NCBI GenBank assembly: GCA_964556895.1 | Contig: CAZKYC010000070.1 | Coordinates: forward strand, 1 to 25,128 | Direction: 5' to 3' | Length of the DNA stretch: 25,128 bases | Origin: Hinthialibacter sp964556895 | GTDB lineage: Bacteria > Hinthialibacterota > Hinthialibacteria > Hinthialibacterales > Hinthialibacteraceae | Shown: piece after piece, positions 24,301-25,128 of the stretch | Position numbering within the stretch: position 1 is the stretch's first letter | Layout: each line of letters begins with the position of its first letter | Translations under genes and position numbers: made by a program | Notes under the pieces: generated by a model | The model's database searches: none | Told to the model about the DNA's origin: nothing | Seen by the model: only the letters and a program-made list of their open reading frames with translations

Positions 24301-24439
24301 GTTGTTTACGCTCTATCTGACCCCGCTGGGATATTCAATCATCGCCCCCTGGGTCAAACCGCGCAGCCACGCCGGCAAACAACTCGAATCAGAATTAGAG
24401 CGAGCGCAATTGCAAGGCGCCTTCAACGAGACATCATGA
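21317..24439 (+). CDS. RND-family efflux pump, HAE1 type
   Basis: The 1040-residue inner-membrane pump starts at ATG 21317, overlapping the fusion-protein stop. The frame is open upstream to 21095, but that is antisense of reading within the fusion gene. Helix 1 is about 15-36; two large periplasmic loops follow helices 1 and 7. The proton-relay residues are present: Asp400-Asp401 in GLIVDDAIVVLEN (helix 4) and Lys921 in GLMTKNAILLVEF (helix 10). Length and motifs match the hydrophobe/amphiphile efflux group, which exports drugs, bile-like compounds or lipids by proton antiport; the substrate cannot be told. Its stop overlaps the next ATG by ATGA (24436-24439), so all three components are translationally coupled. 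Confidence 0.95.
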   Translation: MSRAAGSFIALGVRRPVMVVVMNLLIILAGVAAFMGVDVRELPNVDTPFVSVRATYEGASPETMDAEVTSILEGAIARVPGVKTIRASSEENYCRVFIEFQPNIDIDVAANDVREAISRRQRELPEEIENFYVVKADSDADAIVELSVYSDSLSQEELAKQVEKDISPHFLSIPGVADVVLYGEQQRVMRVLLDPARLAGLRVSVSEVINTLRNARLDVPAGSYESEDQELIVRAEASVVHPKRIEDLYVRDSVRIGDVGVVFVAPEEAEDYSMLNGRVVVGMGVIRQPGSNTIAISKAVDQKVEEINGRDNAFHLAITSDDAIYIEGALKEVLYTLMIAIGIVLVVIAVFLGRWRTTLIPAVTIPVSIIGTVASIWLLGFSINLLTLLALVLATGLIVDDAIVVLENIQRRRHLGLDKMAAAVLGAQQVFFAVIATTLALVSVFLPIAFLPSRTGQLFREFGLVLAVAVSISSFVALTLCPMMASRLPDASQKGFIMTGVLGLLSKIGAGLSSLYFQSLKWFLQVRYASLVLALVLAGYGAACFMNINQELLPQEDRGLLYIMVTGPDGASLSYSDRQAEQVEAILYPYQQAGTIKDIYTTVGRFDKNRAFIKATLVHWSERDISQQAIEKEINEKLVQLPGAQVSIYRSNSLGIRGAGSGLNIALTGNNYNEILKVAEKFKLELEARMPILDDVRIQFNTSQPELSFNINRDRVNDLDIPLEAISQTLRVMVDRYDVVDLNIADEAVPIMLGSVQGAADDPGDLLNIFIPSRDRELVPLTTLVDIKEAGVAAQLDRHAQRRAIELDINFPPGNSLGDIVAQVREIAYETLPSNIGILFRGEAATLNENNYEAAATFLIAILVVFLVLAAQFESIASALIVIFTVPFGLAAAVFALSMSNQTLNVYSQIGLVMLVGLMTKNAILLVEFMDQLRDQGRSVNDAIYEGIQVRLRPVMMTVLSTVLGSLPLILSEGPGAEARAAIGWVVFGGLGLSSLFTLYLTPLGYSIIAPWVKPRSHAGKQLESELERAQLQGAFNETS

Positions 24440-25128
24440 CAAAAAATTCCCTTCGCATTTTATTCGTCGCGGGACTTTCTCTGGCGCTTTCTGGTTGTGT
24501 GGTCGGGCCTGATTATGTTGCCCCTGAAGTCTCAGCCCCCAGCGGATTCGTTTCGCAGGACGTGTTTGAAACCATTAACCAAATCGCCCAATCTGGCGGC
24601 GTCATTCAACCGGATGAGTCTGTCAAAAACTGGTGGCGCGGGTTCAACGACCCGGTCTTAAATCAACTCGTCGAAGGCGCCTTGTCAGAAAACCACACCA
24701 TCGCCATCGCCGAGGCGCGCTTGAAAGAAGCCGACGCCCTGCTTCGCCTGGTCGCTTCGCGAGACGAGATTCAATCGTCGGTATCGCTCGACGCCGATGT
24801 CGGCCAGCGCGAGCGCTTTGGCGACAGCGGAGCGTCAACTCCCAGCGGGGGCATGGGCGGCGCGTTCTCGCTGGTGTGGCCATTGGACGTATTTGGCCGG
24901 AACAAGCGCGAGGTCCAGGCCGCGATGGCCGAGTTGCAGGGCGCCAGCGCCGCGCTGCGCAGCCGCGTTCTCGCGGTGAGCGCCGACATCGCCAGCGAAT
25001 ATCTCAATCTGCGCGGCAACCAGCGCCAGTTAGAGTTGCTTCAAGAATCGGTCGCGCTTCAAGAACAAACCTTGGCCATCGTTCAAAGCCGCTTCGACGC
25101 AGGCCTCGCGCCCGAACTCGACCTGCTG
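24436..25128 (+). CDS. Outer-membrane efflux lipoprotein, TolC/NodT type (partial, runs off the window)
   Basis: The first 231 codons of an outer-membrane factor are visible; the frame is open to the window edge. A lipoprotein signal ends in LALSGC with the lipidated Cys at residue 21, followed by VGPDYVAPE, the typical start of the NodT/OprM family. The first outer-membrane-efflux repeat is visible: WWRGFNDPVLNQLVEGAL (about 67-84) and the helix IAIAEARLKEADALLRL, then SLVWPLDVFGRNKREVQAA and ASEYLNLRGNQRQLELL. It forms the trimeric exit duct of the tripartite pump. Complete members are about 450-500 residues, so roughly half is missing. It overlaps the pump stop by ATGA. Confidence 0.93.
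   Translation, partial: MTKNSLRILFVAGLSLALSGCVVGPDYVAPEVSAPSGFVSQDVFETINQIAQSGGVIQPDESVKNWWRGFNDPVLNQLVEGALSENHTIAIAEARLKEADALLRLVASRDEIQSSVSLDADVGQRERFGDSGASTPSGGMGGAFSLVWPLDVFGRNKREVQAAMAELQGASAALRSRVLAVSADIASEYLNLRGNQRQLELLQESVALQEQTLAIVQSRFDAGLAPELDLL

Noticed and set aside
1..25128. CRISPR arrays, tRNA or rRNA genes, insertion sequences, prophage
   Set aside because: No regularly spaced direct repeats, tRNA-like cloverleaf, transposase, integrase or phage motifs were seen. The only repeats are the short intergenic elements listed.

Overview
The window reads as chromosomal DNA of a diderm, heterotrophic bacterium specialised in breaking down sulfated or otherwise complex sugars. It carries an LptD-type outer-membrane protein, Tat-exported sulfatases, a Tat-exported Gfo/Idh/MocA oxidoreductase, a DUF1080 protein, a DUF362 protein, a type II/IV pseudopilin and a large lamin-tail/CotH/LamG surface protein. 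This mix is typical of Planctomycetota, Lentisphaerota, Hydrogenedentota and similar candidate phyla; the phylum is an inference and cannot be fixed from this window. No tRNA, rRNA, CRISPR array, transposase or phage gene was seen.

Layout. Bases 1-226 hold the possible 3' end of a plus-strand gene, a terminator and copy A of a dispersed repeat. Bases 227-3847 (minus) encode the 1206-residue CotH-kinase surface protein, which is divergent from the LptD-like gene (4173-6512, plus). That gene converges on a pseudopilin gene (7151-6534, minus) whose ribosome-binding region is a run of nine G. Behind the pseudopilin lie a strong terminator, copy B of the repeat, a Tat-exported oxidoreductase (8612-7386) and a DUF362 protein (10112-8823), all minus. 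A sulfatase with a variant active site (10478-11848, plus) converges on an anaerobic sulfatase-maturating radical SAM enzyme with a C-terminal SEC-C motif (13355-12045, minus). Next, all plus, come a coupled pair of unknown genes (13639-15008), a two-domain DUF1080 protein (15072-16193) and a GT-C type membrane glycosyltransferase (16281-18029). A second, canonical sulfatase lies at 20023-18428 (minus). The window ends in a tripartite RND efflux operon (20211-25128, plus; membrane fusion protein, RND pump, outer-membrane lipoprotein), whose genes overlap by ATGA and whose last gene is cut by the window edge.

How it fits together. The radical SAM enzyme would convert the active-site Cys of exported sulfatases to formylglycine without oxygen, so the 18428-20023 sulfatase, and perhaps the variant one, are natural clients. 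The oxidoreductase and DUF1080 protein are families that often accompany sulfatases in glycan degraders. The LptD-like protein, pseudopilin, GT-C protein and efflux pump are envelope functions.

Most worth a second look: the 75-base repeat found twice between a minus-strand stop codon and a terminator-like hairpin, with its palindromic core recurring at a third site; the sulfatase with Leu and Trp at two normally invariant active-site positions; the SEC-C fusion on the maturase; the unknown two-gene cassette at 13639-15008; the G9 tract at the pseudopilin start; and a segment near the 3' end of the GT-C gene whose codon usage fits the wrong reading frame.
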